From: Cinnamomum chago
Lineage: Eukaryota; Streptophyta; Magnoliopsida; Laurales; Lauraceae
Assembly: GCA_038049695.1 (NCBI GenBank)
Contig: CP142452.1
Span: forward strand, 81,386,501-81,450,500
Length of the DNA stretch: 64,000 nt
Reading direction: 5' to 3'
The notes beneath the pieces were generated by a model, which had not been told where the DNA came from, did not search any database, and saw only the letters and a list, made by a program, of their open reading frames with translations. Made by a program: the position numbers and the translations under genes. Positions 10,307 to 21,152 of the stretch are shown piece by piece (the first letter of the stretch is position 1; every line of letters begins with the position of its first letter).

Positions 10307-13300
10307 AATGTAATGGATAGGAAATAGAACCGGGTTCAACTAGAACTGGTACATGGGTGAAAACTTGGTATGAACTGATCAAACCAAGCAAAATCAGGTC
10401 AAAATCACTAAGCCTGTGGTTAAACTGCTTAGATCCACCATTAAACAATTTAAAATAGTTTTTCTTATTTTTCTTATTTTTTAATAATTTACATTTTAAT
10501 TGGGTTAAACGAATGGTCTGGCTTTAAGAACATTGGTTATGGGCCTATCTGTCATCTTTGTCTGCTATTGGATATACACAATTATTTTTAAGTATTTGTT
10601 TATATTTGAAGACTTTTGTTTAGGTGCGATTGCGAATGTCTGGCCCGATAGCAATATCAATCTGACCACCAGCTCACTGTTCACTGTTTATTTTTTTACA
10701 AACATTCACTGTTCACTGATCCCGCTCAAGAAAACTCAAAATGGAGTGGTTGGGTAGGGGAGTAGCAGTTCGGTTCCAAATGGAGTGGTTGGGTAGGGGA
10801 GGAAGCAGTTCGGTTCCAAATGGAGTGGTTGGGTAGGGGAGGAAGAGTTCGGTTAATTGGTCATTTTGGAAAAATCGTAACCATAATCAAATCGCGAAAA
10901 ATCGTTAAAAACCGAACCGTGGTTAATGGTTAGGTAAGGGTTAATTGTCACTTAAAAGAAAATTATAAAAACTTTGTCATTTACCAATCAAACTTACTAA
11001 GAAAAAAAAAACCATAGTTGGAGAATGACATAATATATTACCGTAAAAAAAAAAAAAAGTAATTTTCATTCAGGTCCTTAGGTTTTTTTCTTATTAGTGA
11101 AACGGTTCAGTTAACCTTGTGTTTTGGCAATACGAATAACCGAACCGCGGTTAACAGTTCGGATAGGTTAATAATCGTGAGTTAAGACAAAAAACTGAAC
11201 TGTAAAGCACGGTTTTCCGATTTCAATAACCGTAACAAAACCGTAAAACACGGTTATTAACCGCGGTTCGGTTCGGTTCGGTTCGATTCGATTAGATGAT
11301 TTCTCGGTTTTCTTTTATACACGTGTGATTGGGTTTGGGCCACCTGCACCAGAATTTGACTGGAGTGCTATGAGTCCATCTCTGTCACACTTCCACTTGT
11401 ATATATATACATTTGATGAGTATAAACATGTGTGGCCTGCATGTGGGTATTGGTGATGTTGGGCCGGGTCGATGTCACCAATGAGTGACCTCTGTAGGGC
11501 CCTTTTATTGATTCTTCCCCTTCCCCTCCATCTTCCTAAAAAAACAAAAAAGATATCCTTTTGTATTATAGCCATAGGGAATCTTCCATTTTAACAAACA
11601 CAAAAACCTGAGCTTGACTCAAACTCATCCAGGGTTATGGGACACCCGAGTCTACCCGGTATAGCCCTGAGTTTGACAAGGGTTAGACCATATGATGTGG
11701 GTCCTTCCTGATGAAGGATTTGGAGAACCTAAACTTGGTTGTTTGGCTCATCACCCTTGTTGGGTAGACTGAATCTGTTGTTATTTTGATTCTGGGTCAT
11801 ATAGATACAGATATGGGCCTGTCACATAGACCAACCTACAATTAGTATTGGGTCCTATGGCCAGTCAATGGGGGAAGGTTGGTGTTAAAGTTCATTATTA
11901 TTTCCTCTCTTTTTTTAACAGACAAAGTATCCACTTATCATTGAATTTGGACCGTGGGATTGCTTAACAGATATGAAAATGATCTGCCCGGAGTGGACAT
12001 ATTTGTGTGCACAGCGGACCCCATCATTGAGCCACCAACCCTAGTCATCAACACAGTTCTATCAGTTATGGCATATGATTACCCCAAGGAAAAAATGAGT
12101 GTCTACCTCTCAGACGATGGTGGGTCAGATTTGACATTCTATGCCCTCTTGGAGGCCTCCCACTTTTCCAGGCATTGGATCCCCTTCTGTAAGAAATTCA
12201 AGGTGGAGCCCAGCTCCCCAGTTGCCTATTTCTCCACAACATCTCAGTCCGGCCCACCAAATGCCATCAACAAGGATGAATGGTCGACGATCAAGGTAAT
12301 GTGCACTACTGGATGTCATTGAGTGGCCCAGATCTAGTCTAGGGCTGGAAATGCCCCATCTTTCATCCACTGAACATGGAAGCTTACAATCTTAAACATA
12401 GAGGTTAGGTCAGGCCCACCACAGGAATTACCTGATAATTGTAGTAACCGGACGATCATAACCATTAAAAATGAAAAATCAGATGGTTAGGACCATCGGA
12501 TGAATTTGATTTTCTGTCTGTACTTCATTTTTAATGAAGGCCCACAATCAAAATGGTATGGATCATGCCGGCTATTTTGTGGTTATGGTCTGCTAAAGTA
12601 AGGGTCCATATTTGTATCTAGGCTTCATAAAGTACAGCCCTGTCATAGTTGTTAATGTTGTTAGACATATTCGGCTGGCTAGGACAAATAACTAAGCCTT
12701 TATTCATGATGTAGATCCAGCCTATTAAGTATCAGGTCAAATTATTAGGCCCATATCAATCTCATGAGACAGTAACCTCAGCCTTAGATCCAGCCAAAAC
12801 GCCTGCTTGCCTTGGTACTAGGCCAAGGCTGGCACGGCCTAATTCAAGTTGGGGCCCTGATTAATAATACACATAAAAATTAAGGGTTTAAAATTAGTGA
12901 TGAACCTAGTGATCAATTGTTGATTTTTTTTTCCTTGCAGAAATTGTATGAAGATATGGAAAACCGGATTGAAACTGTAGTTAAATTGGGTAGGATTCCA
13001 GAAGAAGTACGCTCAAAACACAAAGGATTTTCTGAATGGCAATCAGGAATCAGCTCAAGAGATCACCATTCCATCCTTCAGGTGTGTCATCACTTTCATT
13101 TTATACTGACATTTATATAATACTTGGGTAGGTTAAATTATGAGATATCCCATACTTACTTAAGCTCATCTATGATTGATCCAAAACATCCCAAATACTC
13201 AACAAGCCTACCTCATTCTAGAGGTGGAAGTGCAACTTGGGTTGGGCCAAATCTGGCTTAAGTTAAATTTCAGTTAACATTCTTTGGGCTTGGCCGGGAC

Positions 13301-16300
13301 TGGGCTTCAATTTCGTAATCTATATGGTACTTAGGCCGTGTTCTGGTTTTGGGCTTCAGGTTCATGACTTATCTATAAATATGTCAAAGTCTATTTCTTT
13401 ATCTATATCCCATATATTTGGGTTATGTTCTGCTAATAGGTTGAGTGAAAATCTGAGTCCCTTTGGGAACTACTTGGATGGATGCATGTCAAATCATGAG
13501 GGGAAAGTCTGATATAAATGTTTCATTGTGAATATGATTTTGGGGAAAAAAAGATAATCTCAATCATATTATCACAGGCACAGCCATTGATTGAAGGGTC
13601 TTAAATTTTAACGGTTTCTTAAGCTACTTTTTTTTTTAAAATAAAATTCAATCCAATGGTAAGAGTAAACTCATATTAGTATTATTCTAAGGTAAGTGAT
13701 AATTCATGGTGGGTTAGTGATTGTAAAGCAGTTAGAATATTGATCATGGTTCATATAGTAGCCTACTGAAGTTAGAGGTCTAGCTTCTAATATTCATGAC
13801 AAAAATGAGCAAATATCTCAAGCATGGATCAATTATACAAAATGTATTTGCTAACTTTCACAGAGATAGCCCCCAATGAGTGACATTGAGTAATTTCCAC
13901 CAATGGCCACCGACGACCTTTTCTTTCTTACATTAAATTTTGGCCAATAAGTGACATTTGATCGATTCACTGATAATTATTAGACTAAAGGCTGTGAAAT
14001 GCTATTGGAATCTTAATTATAATACGACTTTGTATTGTGTTTGTGGCTAGTCCTTGACTAATCAGGCTAGTCATCTCAATCTGCTTCAGAACCATATATA
14101 AAACTACAGAGCATATTGAAAATGTGTGGGTTTGATTATTTCATGGGTATCCTTTGACAAAGAATTTGCTCCACTATCTACATTGGCGATGGTCCCTTTT
14201 CAGGCTATCAATTTATATGTTTATCCTCCAACCCTGGATTGATGAGATGAGAATCTTACTAGTGATGATGAATAAATTTTCTTATTTCATTTGATTTGTT
14301 TTGTCTCTCCCGATCTTTTTTTATCTTTTCAGATACTGATTAATGGGAGAGACCCAACTGCTGTAGATATTGAAGGAGCTGCATTGCCCACTCTAGTGTA
14401 CTTAGCCCGTGAGAAGAGACCCCAGCACCACCATAACTTCAAAGCTGGAGCTATGAATGCATTGGTAACATTCAAGTACTTGTGTGGTGATATGAGATGC
14501 TTCCATGCACACATGTACATGAACTTCACTCAATTCTGTGATTCACATATGAGGAGAAAGGCATAGTCACAAATCTTATTCTTGACATTGTATGTCCATC
14601 ACCATGGGAGTCTTGGGATATTTTTCAAATTTCGGAGTCTTCTTGGGGTAGTATTGAAAACTTCAAATACGAAAAAAATTGTAAATGTAGAATACATAAT
14701 TTCTATGCTAGGGATGGCCTTTTTGGTCTTCACCCAATTTTGTGGTTCAAAGAAGATTTTTCTGGTAAAATCCACTTAACTAAAATATATCTATGGTTAA
14801 CTAATTGTCTGACTCCAGGAATGGATCAACAGATCATAACCTTTAGGGCTGATTTGCTACATAGTGAATTCTTGTGGATTCCTTTGAGAATTTTTTTTAA
14901 CTAATCGAAGAGTTGAGTAAAGGCCCTAGAGGATCAAGGATTGTTGAACTGATAGACCCATGCTTCTGAAGCTGACCAATTGCCACCCATTGTTGTCCCC
15001 AGCTGTTTAGGGACATAGTGTAGAATGTGGGAGCATGAATTTGAGTCTCATGTAAACCAGAAAAAAAAAATCCACTCATTACTGTTTAGGGATGTTTTGT
15101 TTATGCAATTTACTGAAACATGTACTACAACCACCATCCTATGCTAAATAAAGTGACATTCCATGCTTGTGCTCGGCGCTGGGTTGGGCCTGGCCATCCA
15201 ACCCAGTCTTTTTAATTATCGGCCTTATATCTGGGACTGCATCAAACCTGTGGTTTTCCTTAATTAAGCTTGGTCCTGGCCCAAAATGTTATCCCTTTGT
15301 GTTCCACTTGTCTGGCTGGGCCAGGTCTATACTTGGCCGTTAATCACAAATAGTCCCAGATACAGCCCACTTAGCTATCAGGCCAGAAAATAGGCTTGAC
15401 CCAGACCACAGATAAATCCCAAATTTAACCCTGTATGGGCTCACACTAACCTTACTGCGGCTGAACACTAACATTACAGTATCCTGATCATCGGTGTCGA
15501 GGATTGCAGCTCGGTTAGCATGAGGTCCATTGCATGAACTTAGACTCAAACCTAGGCCCACTAGTAGGCCCAGTTGATGCTCATGTTTGTTCATTATCAT
15601 CATAAGATTTAAGTAGGGCTACACATGTACGGTTCGGATCGGTTTAACACTAAAACCAACAACCAAACCGAACTTGTCGGTTTTTTAATTAACCGATCCG
15701 ATCCGACCGATGGAGAGGGCTTAAACCGAACCGAACCAAACCAAACGATTCAGTTCGGTTCGGTCGGTTTAACCATTGTTTTTCATTTTATTTTTTTGAA
15801 AATCAGACATTGAAAATTTCAAAATGATGATACCTCATCCTTTGCATTTATTCCAATGTTTAGTGCAAACATAAAAATCCAACATTCCAGACTGGACTAA
15901 ATGCATATAAAAAATAATTCTACTCGAAAAAGAGAGTTTGAACTAAATACAAGCGCAAAAAAAAAACTTGCAGTGAAACATTCATTCCACATGATACCAT
16001 TTGGAATTAGAATAGAATAATAGTTCATGTCAAAAAAAGTAACACACAAATGAAATTTGTATCATAACCCACGGTATTTTAAAAAAATGAAGGTTTCTTA
16101 ACACATTGGTTAGGTGAGACCAAAACCAACCATCAAAAGGCCAGGCTCTACTGGCTTTTATAGCATTCTCAAGAGTGCAGCCTTGTGATAAAAACTTTAT
16201 TGAAACGAGGTAGGAATTATGATAGAAGGAAAACACCATGTACAGTAACCCCTCCATCTGCAATGAAGTATCAAAAAGCATTTGAGAGATTAGAAGAGAT

Positions 16301-17470
16301 ATATTGAGTCAGTGTTGACGGTTGAGTTCATGTGAGAATGGAGTTGTGGAATGTAACGTTGAAAGTAGTAAAAAAAGAAACCCTAAAACTAAAATAGTAA
16401 AAAAAACAACACTTAAGTTACTACATACGGTCGGTTCGGTTTAAGCGGTTAACCGTGGGCTCTAACCCATAACCAACCGATATAAGCGGTTTTTATTATT
16501 TTCAAACCGTTAACCAAACCAGTCTACTAAAAACCAATCCGAACCGTCCGGTTCGGTTCGGTTCGGTTTTGCAGTGATACCGGATTTTTTGTGCAGCCCT
16601 AGATTTAAGTATAGTGCCATCCCATGTAACATCTGGATTAATAACTATGTGACTACATGAAATTCAAGCATCATTATATATACAATAATCACGGTACATG
16701 TCACAGCCCACATTGATCTTCATCTTCACAACCATCATTATCATCTTCATCTTATGCATTATGATTGTAATGAGGGAATGTGCAGTTGCGAGTGTCATCA
16801 GAGATTAGCAACGGACAGATCATTTTGAATGTGGATTGCGATATGTACTCGAACAATTCAGATTCAGTAAGGGATGCTCTGTGTTTCTTCATGGATGAAG
16901 AAAATGGGCATGAGATTGCTTATGTGCAGTTTCCACAGGCCTTCAATAACATAACCAGAAATGATCTTTATGCCAGTTCCTTGAGAATAATTTTTGAGGT
17001 ACGCTTTCCTGTCATATACATTTTAGAGTATGATTACACTCACATTATATGAATTAAATGTGGATTAGTCAGTAGCTTATATTTTCTGCAATGGTTGGAT
17101 TTGAAGGTTGATTTTCATGGAATGGATGGTAATGGGGGACCCATGTATGCGGGTACTGGATGCTTTCATAGGAGGGAGAGTCTGCGTGGGAAGAAGTATG
17201 GTAAGGGTAAGGTAGAGTGGAAGAAGGAGATTCAGAGTAGGACAGATGACAGGACCGGCTACTTAGAAGAGAGGGCAAAGGCTCTTGCAAGTTGCACCTA
17301 TGAGGAGAACACACAATGGGGAAAAGAGGTACTCTCTCTCTCTCTCTCTCATTTTGAGCCATATACAAACTGGCCCCACCATTGAAAATGAGATCGGTTC
17401 CTAACTGTTGATATTTTGGGGCCCACATCTTAACCATGATGGATTCATTCGATCTGAGAAACCACCCCCC

Positions 17471-17501
<31 letters not shown>

Positions 17502-19421
17502 AACTATTTGAACCTGCATCAAAAAGTTGGGGCCCCCTGAGGCCTGTGATCACAGTAAGTGCAAGTGAGGTCTTAGCAAATGCGAACCGTGTATGTGTGT
17601 AAATACCTGATGAACTTTTATGTTTGTGAAAATTCAGATGGGGTTGAAATATGGGTGCCCTGTGGAGGATGTGATAACAGGTTTGTCAATCCAGTGCAAT
17701 GGGTGGAAATCAGTTTACTACAACCCAGTTAGGAAGGCGTTCTTGGGTCTTGCACCAACAACATTAGCACAGACCCTGTTGCAAAACAAGAGATGGTCAG
17801 AGGGCGATCTGCAGATCCTCCTTTCCAGCTACTGCCCCTTATTGTATGGACATGGGAAGATAAGCGCTGGCCTTCAAATGGGCTACTGCATATACTGCTT
17901 GTGGGCTCCTACCTCCCTCCCAACACTCTATTATGTTCTTATCCCTTCTCTCTGCCTCTTTAATGGCATTTCTATGTTCCCTAAGGTATGCCTCTCTCTC
18001 ACATATCCTATATACATTTTTTTTTGTCTTGTTTGTTTGCTTAATACAGATGGGAAATTTTTTGAGGCCATGTTTGTTTGTTTAATACATATGGGAGATT
18101 TTATAGGCAATGGGCTAATAAGAATGAGAGATTAATGGTGGAGATGTACAGTAGACTTTCAAAATATCCAACATTGATAGAAAATGAGAGGCCATAGGCC
18201 ACCTCTGCCCTAGTAAATTAAATCCTACAAAATCGATGGTCCCTTGAAAAATCCTTACCCTTAACGTATCATTCACTCATCAGCCATTCAATTCTCCTTG
18301 GATGAAAGCCTTTATTTTTCATGAATTCCTAAGAATTGAATATGGATTAGACGAATGACCCATTTGACAACTGGTCTATAGGCTTCATTAGGAGTTGGGA
18401 CATATGACCATTCTAATTTCCGATCGAAACCATGGCTTAGAAAACAGTCTTCAGTTTTCCAGCAGCCTATGATCAGAGCCATCTAGTAACGGCTTAAACC
18501 ATTTTACCAGAAAATCCACTGTCTCTAAACTTGGACCTAGACCTGCTATTTTACTCCCAAGTCCAATAGGGTCTTGGGTCTGACCTGACTCGTTTACAGC
18601 TGGATATTTAGATAGCAGTAATGACCATATACCAATCAATGCCTTGGTAGGAAAAAATTACATACATTTTGGCAATGTTTCAAAACCATAATTAAGATGT
18701 ATCCACACCTATAGCATAAGTAGGGACATAATCTTTCAGATAGAGATTCAAGCTCTGCTCAACTTGGTGAAAATTGAGAAAGTGTTATAAACAAACACTT
18801 TCACATGCCAATTACCAACTCACATGTTCATGCATGCATTGGTTGTGCCAATACTGAACAAGTTCATGGCTTCAGATCTCCAGCCCTTGGATCATGCCAT
18901 TCTTCTATGTGATGGTTGTGCATAACGCATACAGCATAAGCGAATCACTCCATTATGGCGAGACACTCCATGGCTGGTGGAATGAGAAGAGAATGTGGGT
19001 GATGAGGAGGACAAACTCTTACCTCTTTGCCCTCATTGACACTGTCTTGAAGCTGTTGGGGATCAGCAACTCAGCTTTTGTCATCACCGCCAAGGTGTCC
19101 GACGATGAGGTGTCGAAGAGATATCAACAGGAGATCATGGAGTTTGGTGGCTCCTCACCCATGTTTACTATCTTGGCAACAGTTGCAATAATACACCTTG
19201 TATGCTTGGTTGGGGTTGCCATAAAGGTGGTGATCAATCGTGAAGTTGGGTTTCTTGGGGCATTGATCGTGCAGGTTCTACTATGTGGATTGCTGGTTAT
19301 CATCAATCTGCCAGTCTATCAAGCACTCTTCTTTCGCAGAGACAAGGGCTGCTTGCCCAGCTCACTCAAATTTACTTCTGTTGGTTTGGCCATCTTGGCA
19401 TGTTTGATTCCTTTGTATTGA
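9970..19421 (+). CDS. Cellulose synthase-like protein E (CslE), copy 1, 8 exons, 742 aa
   Basis: Family 2 glycosyltransferase, expected as a multi-pass endomembrane protein using a UDP-sugar to extend a beta-glycan; the CslE product is not well defined. Exons: 9,970-10,271; 11,971-12,295; 12,941-13,081; 14,333-14,464; 16,786-16,998; 17,107-17,328; 17,638-17,985; 18,876-19,421. All introns are GT-AG and the joined frame is open (2,229 nt). Visible: two N-terminal membrane segments (about 34-54 and 63-81), SDDGGS at 148-153, NVDCDMY with the D-x-D at 317-319, VED (TED equivalent) at 454-456, QNKRW (QxxRW) at 494-498, then five or six C-terminal membrane segments. There is no RING domain, as expected for Csl proteins. 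Length fits CslE (about 730 aa). The start MGLGREG was chosen because the PLFET-x(3)-KG block follows at once and copy 2 agrees. Intron 4 carries a hAT insertion. Residues unusual against copy 2 are N354, F370 and R398. Confidence 0.93.
10272..10305 (+). repeat. (CT)n microsatellite directly after the exon 1 splice donor, copy 1
   Basis: Intron 1 begins G followed by about 17 TC units with no spacer, so the splice donor itself (GTCTCT) is the first repeat unit. It is complementary to the (GA)n tract in the leader at 9,934-9,968, so exon 1 is bracketed by an inverted dinucleotide repeat. Confidence 0.85.
10738..11300. repeat. CGGTTAA/GGTTCGG-rich repeat in CslE intron 1 with a 40-bp tandem triplication
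   Basis: Three near-identical 40-bp units beginning AAATGGAGTGGTTGGGTAGG lie at about 10,738, 10,778 and 10,818 (two units in copy 2). They run into a stretch dense in CGGTTAA, ACCGCGGTTA and (GGTTC)n motifs that ends near 11,295. This composition is typical of hAT-type MITEs in plant introns. It is present in both copies, hence older than the duplication. Its termini and target duplication could not be fixed. Confidence 0.45.
15614..16601. mobile_element. Non-autonomous hAT transposon in CslE copy 1 intron 4, 988 bp
   Basis: The left end is TAGGGCTACACATG and the right end, reverse-complemented, is TAGGGCTGCACAAAAAATCC. GATTTAAG is duplicated at 15,606-15,613 and 16,602-16,609, and copy 2 (about 51,045) has the intact empty site. 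The subterminal regions are rich in GGTTCGG/CCGAACC in opposite orientations. No transposase reading frame. It lengthens intron 4 and leaves both splice sites of that intron untouched. Confidence 0.9.
17332..17502 (+). repeat. (CT)n, then C23 and (CA)n tracts in intron 6 of CslE copy 1
   Basis: About nine CT units (17,332-17,350) begin two bases after the intron 6 donor. Further on, an uninterrupted C run (17,465-17,487) continues into (CA)n. Copy 2 has a far longer CT tract (51,779-51,866) and no C run. Confidence 0.85.
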
Positions 19422-20542
19422 GATTTCACAGCTACTGTAACAGAGAGAGTAATTTGAAATGTCACACAAATAAGCATAGTTGAAGATGTGATGAAAGTGA
19501 TTTTTACATTTTTCAGGCATTCGTTAGTATTTCGATTGAGAAAGTCAGATTTTCCATATAAACTCTGGCCACAAGTCATACCTAAGGACGGGTTTACTGT
19601 TAGAAGTTTAACAGCTTATAGCAGTCATAAAACAGAGTGATGAACTCCAAGGGTCGTTAAGCGGGAGAGGAACTTCGAAGTGGCAGTGACATTTCCTGAG
19701 AAAATTATTGAGGTTAACGTCCATCCTCACTCCTGAGCGATCATAATTGTAGTCGAGCCTCGCCCTCACCATAAAACCGTTGTTGTGTCATTTCCTATTA
19801 CCAATTGGTTTTGGGATAAATGGCAGCTCAATGGGATGTAAGATCCTACAAAAATGATAGCTACTTGAATCCATTATGATCTCAATGGCCTATGCTTTGT
19901 ATTTTTGTTTGGCATTTGATGGTTCCAAAGGATTGGTGCTCTAAATGATTGTGCCATTGAATCACCTTCTTAATTTACTCGTTGTGGCTGTTGGTTAATG
20001 ATTATCACTTGAACTCTAGTTACTAAATGTGTGCTGATAAAAAAGATTATCCCTTATAACCAATTTGCGAGTTACAAAACTTAGTAAATGTCAAACACCA
20101 ATGGCACCGCATTTTTATTTTTATTTTTATTTTTATAATGGGTCACACTGATACATGCATCATTTCTCTTTTTCAAATGACTGAGAACATGAACCTTCTC
20201 TCTCTACAGGCCAAGAAAGTGAAGGAGATGCAATTCATGCATTAGAACTAAAAGTTCAAGCAGTGCCTATTTAGAAAAAGAGATGAAGATAGAATGAAGG
20301 AAACGGGCCTTGAATGGTCATTTTCTAGTTTGATATGGCGTCAAGGGCTTGTTTATGTAACAAGCCGAGGAGATGCTGTTAGGGGCCCAGTCCACGGCCC
20401 ATTGATGCACCATGGCGCTGAAGGTTACTGACCAACTAATTCAATTTCCTTTTTCTTTTCCCTACATTTCCCTACATAGGAGGAGTTAAAAGAATTGTGA
20501 GACTACTGCCTAACAACCAGAGATCAATCCCAATTGTGAGGC
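19422..20542 (+). other. 3' flank of CslE copy 1
   Basis: Presumed 3' UTR and downstream DNA, closely matched by 53,910-55,037. No further ORF is shared by both copies. No unambiguous polyadenylation signal could be chosen. Confidence 0.5.
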
Positions 20543-20899
20543 TACGGGTGTTCATGGGCCGGGGTGGACCAAGGCAAGGCTGAGGCATACACAGGCCTGG
20601 CCGGACTTTAAAAACACTCGCCCAGGCCCAAGATGGGCCAAAAATTTCAGAGACAAGCCCACCCATTTAATCAATTAGGCTGGGCCGGCCCAAACCAGGC
20701 TTTCTGCCAATCGTATGGATAAAATACACTATATTACATGCACTCATTAGTCAGTCGGGGTCGGGCCGAACTTTGGGCTTTATCACTTATTCCAAAACCG
20801 GCCCAGATACTGAATTGGCCCAGATTATTAATCCAAGTCCAGCCCAAAGCATACTGGACCCAGAAAAGGCTCGGGCTGGCCCGCACATGAGCACCCCTA
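20543..20899. mobile_element. hAT-like MITE, GGGCC-rich (copy 1)
   Basis: The left end TACGGGTGTTCATGGGCC and the reverse-complemented right end TAGGGGTGCTCATGTGCGGG form imperfect terminal inverted repeats. The interior is dense in GGGCC and GGCCC words, as in known plant hAT-type MITEs. It is also in copy 2 (55,038-55,395), so it predates the duplication. No clean 8-bp target duplication remains. Confidence 0.55.
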
Positions 20900-21152
20900 G
20901 AGTGCCAACACCATTACATGCACTATCAGTGTTATCTTCGACTTGCCATCCGCCTTTGAAGGGCTTGGACAAGTCCCCACGCCTGGAGGCCACCAGGTCG
21001 GCTTGCAGCATGTCCCTTGATTGGATACATGCCCAAATTTTACTTCGATCCCAGTAAAAATATTTGATGGTTCCTCTACATATCATTCCTGGCAAAATGT
21101 CAAATGTCTTGGAAAACTTTTTATAAAAGAAAAGGGAGAGGTTAGTAAGTAC

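Noticed and set aside
12125..12370. Minus-strand ORF overlapping CslE exon 2 (also 47,577-47,822)
   Set aside because: Its conservation between copies is explained by the coding exon on the other strand. It has no family motif.
9970..19421. One CslE copy as a retrocopy or pseudogene
   Set aside because: All seven introns are present in both copies at the same positions, and both joined frames are intact.
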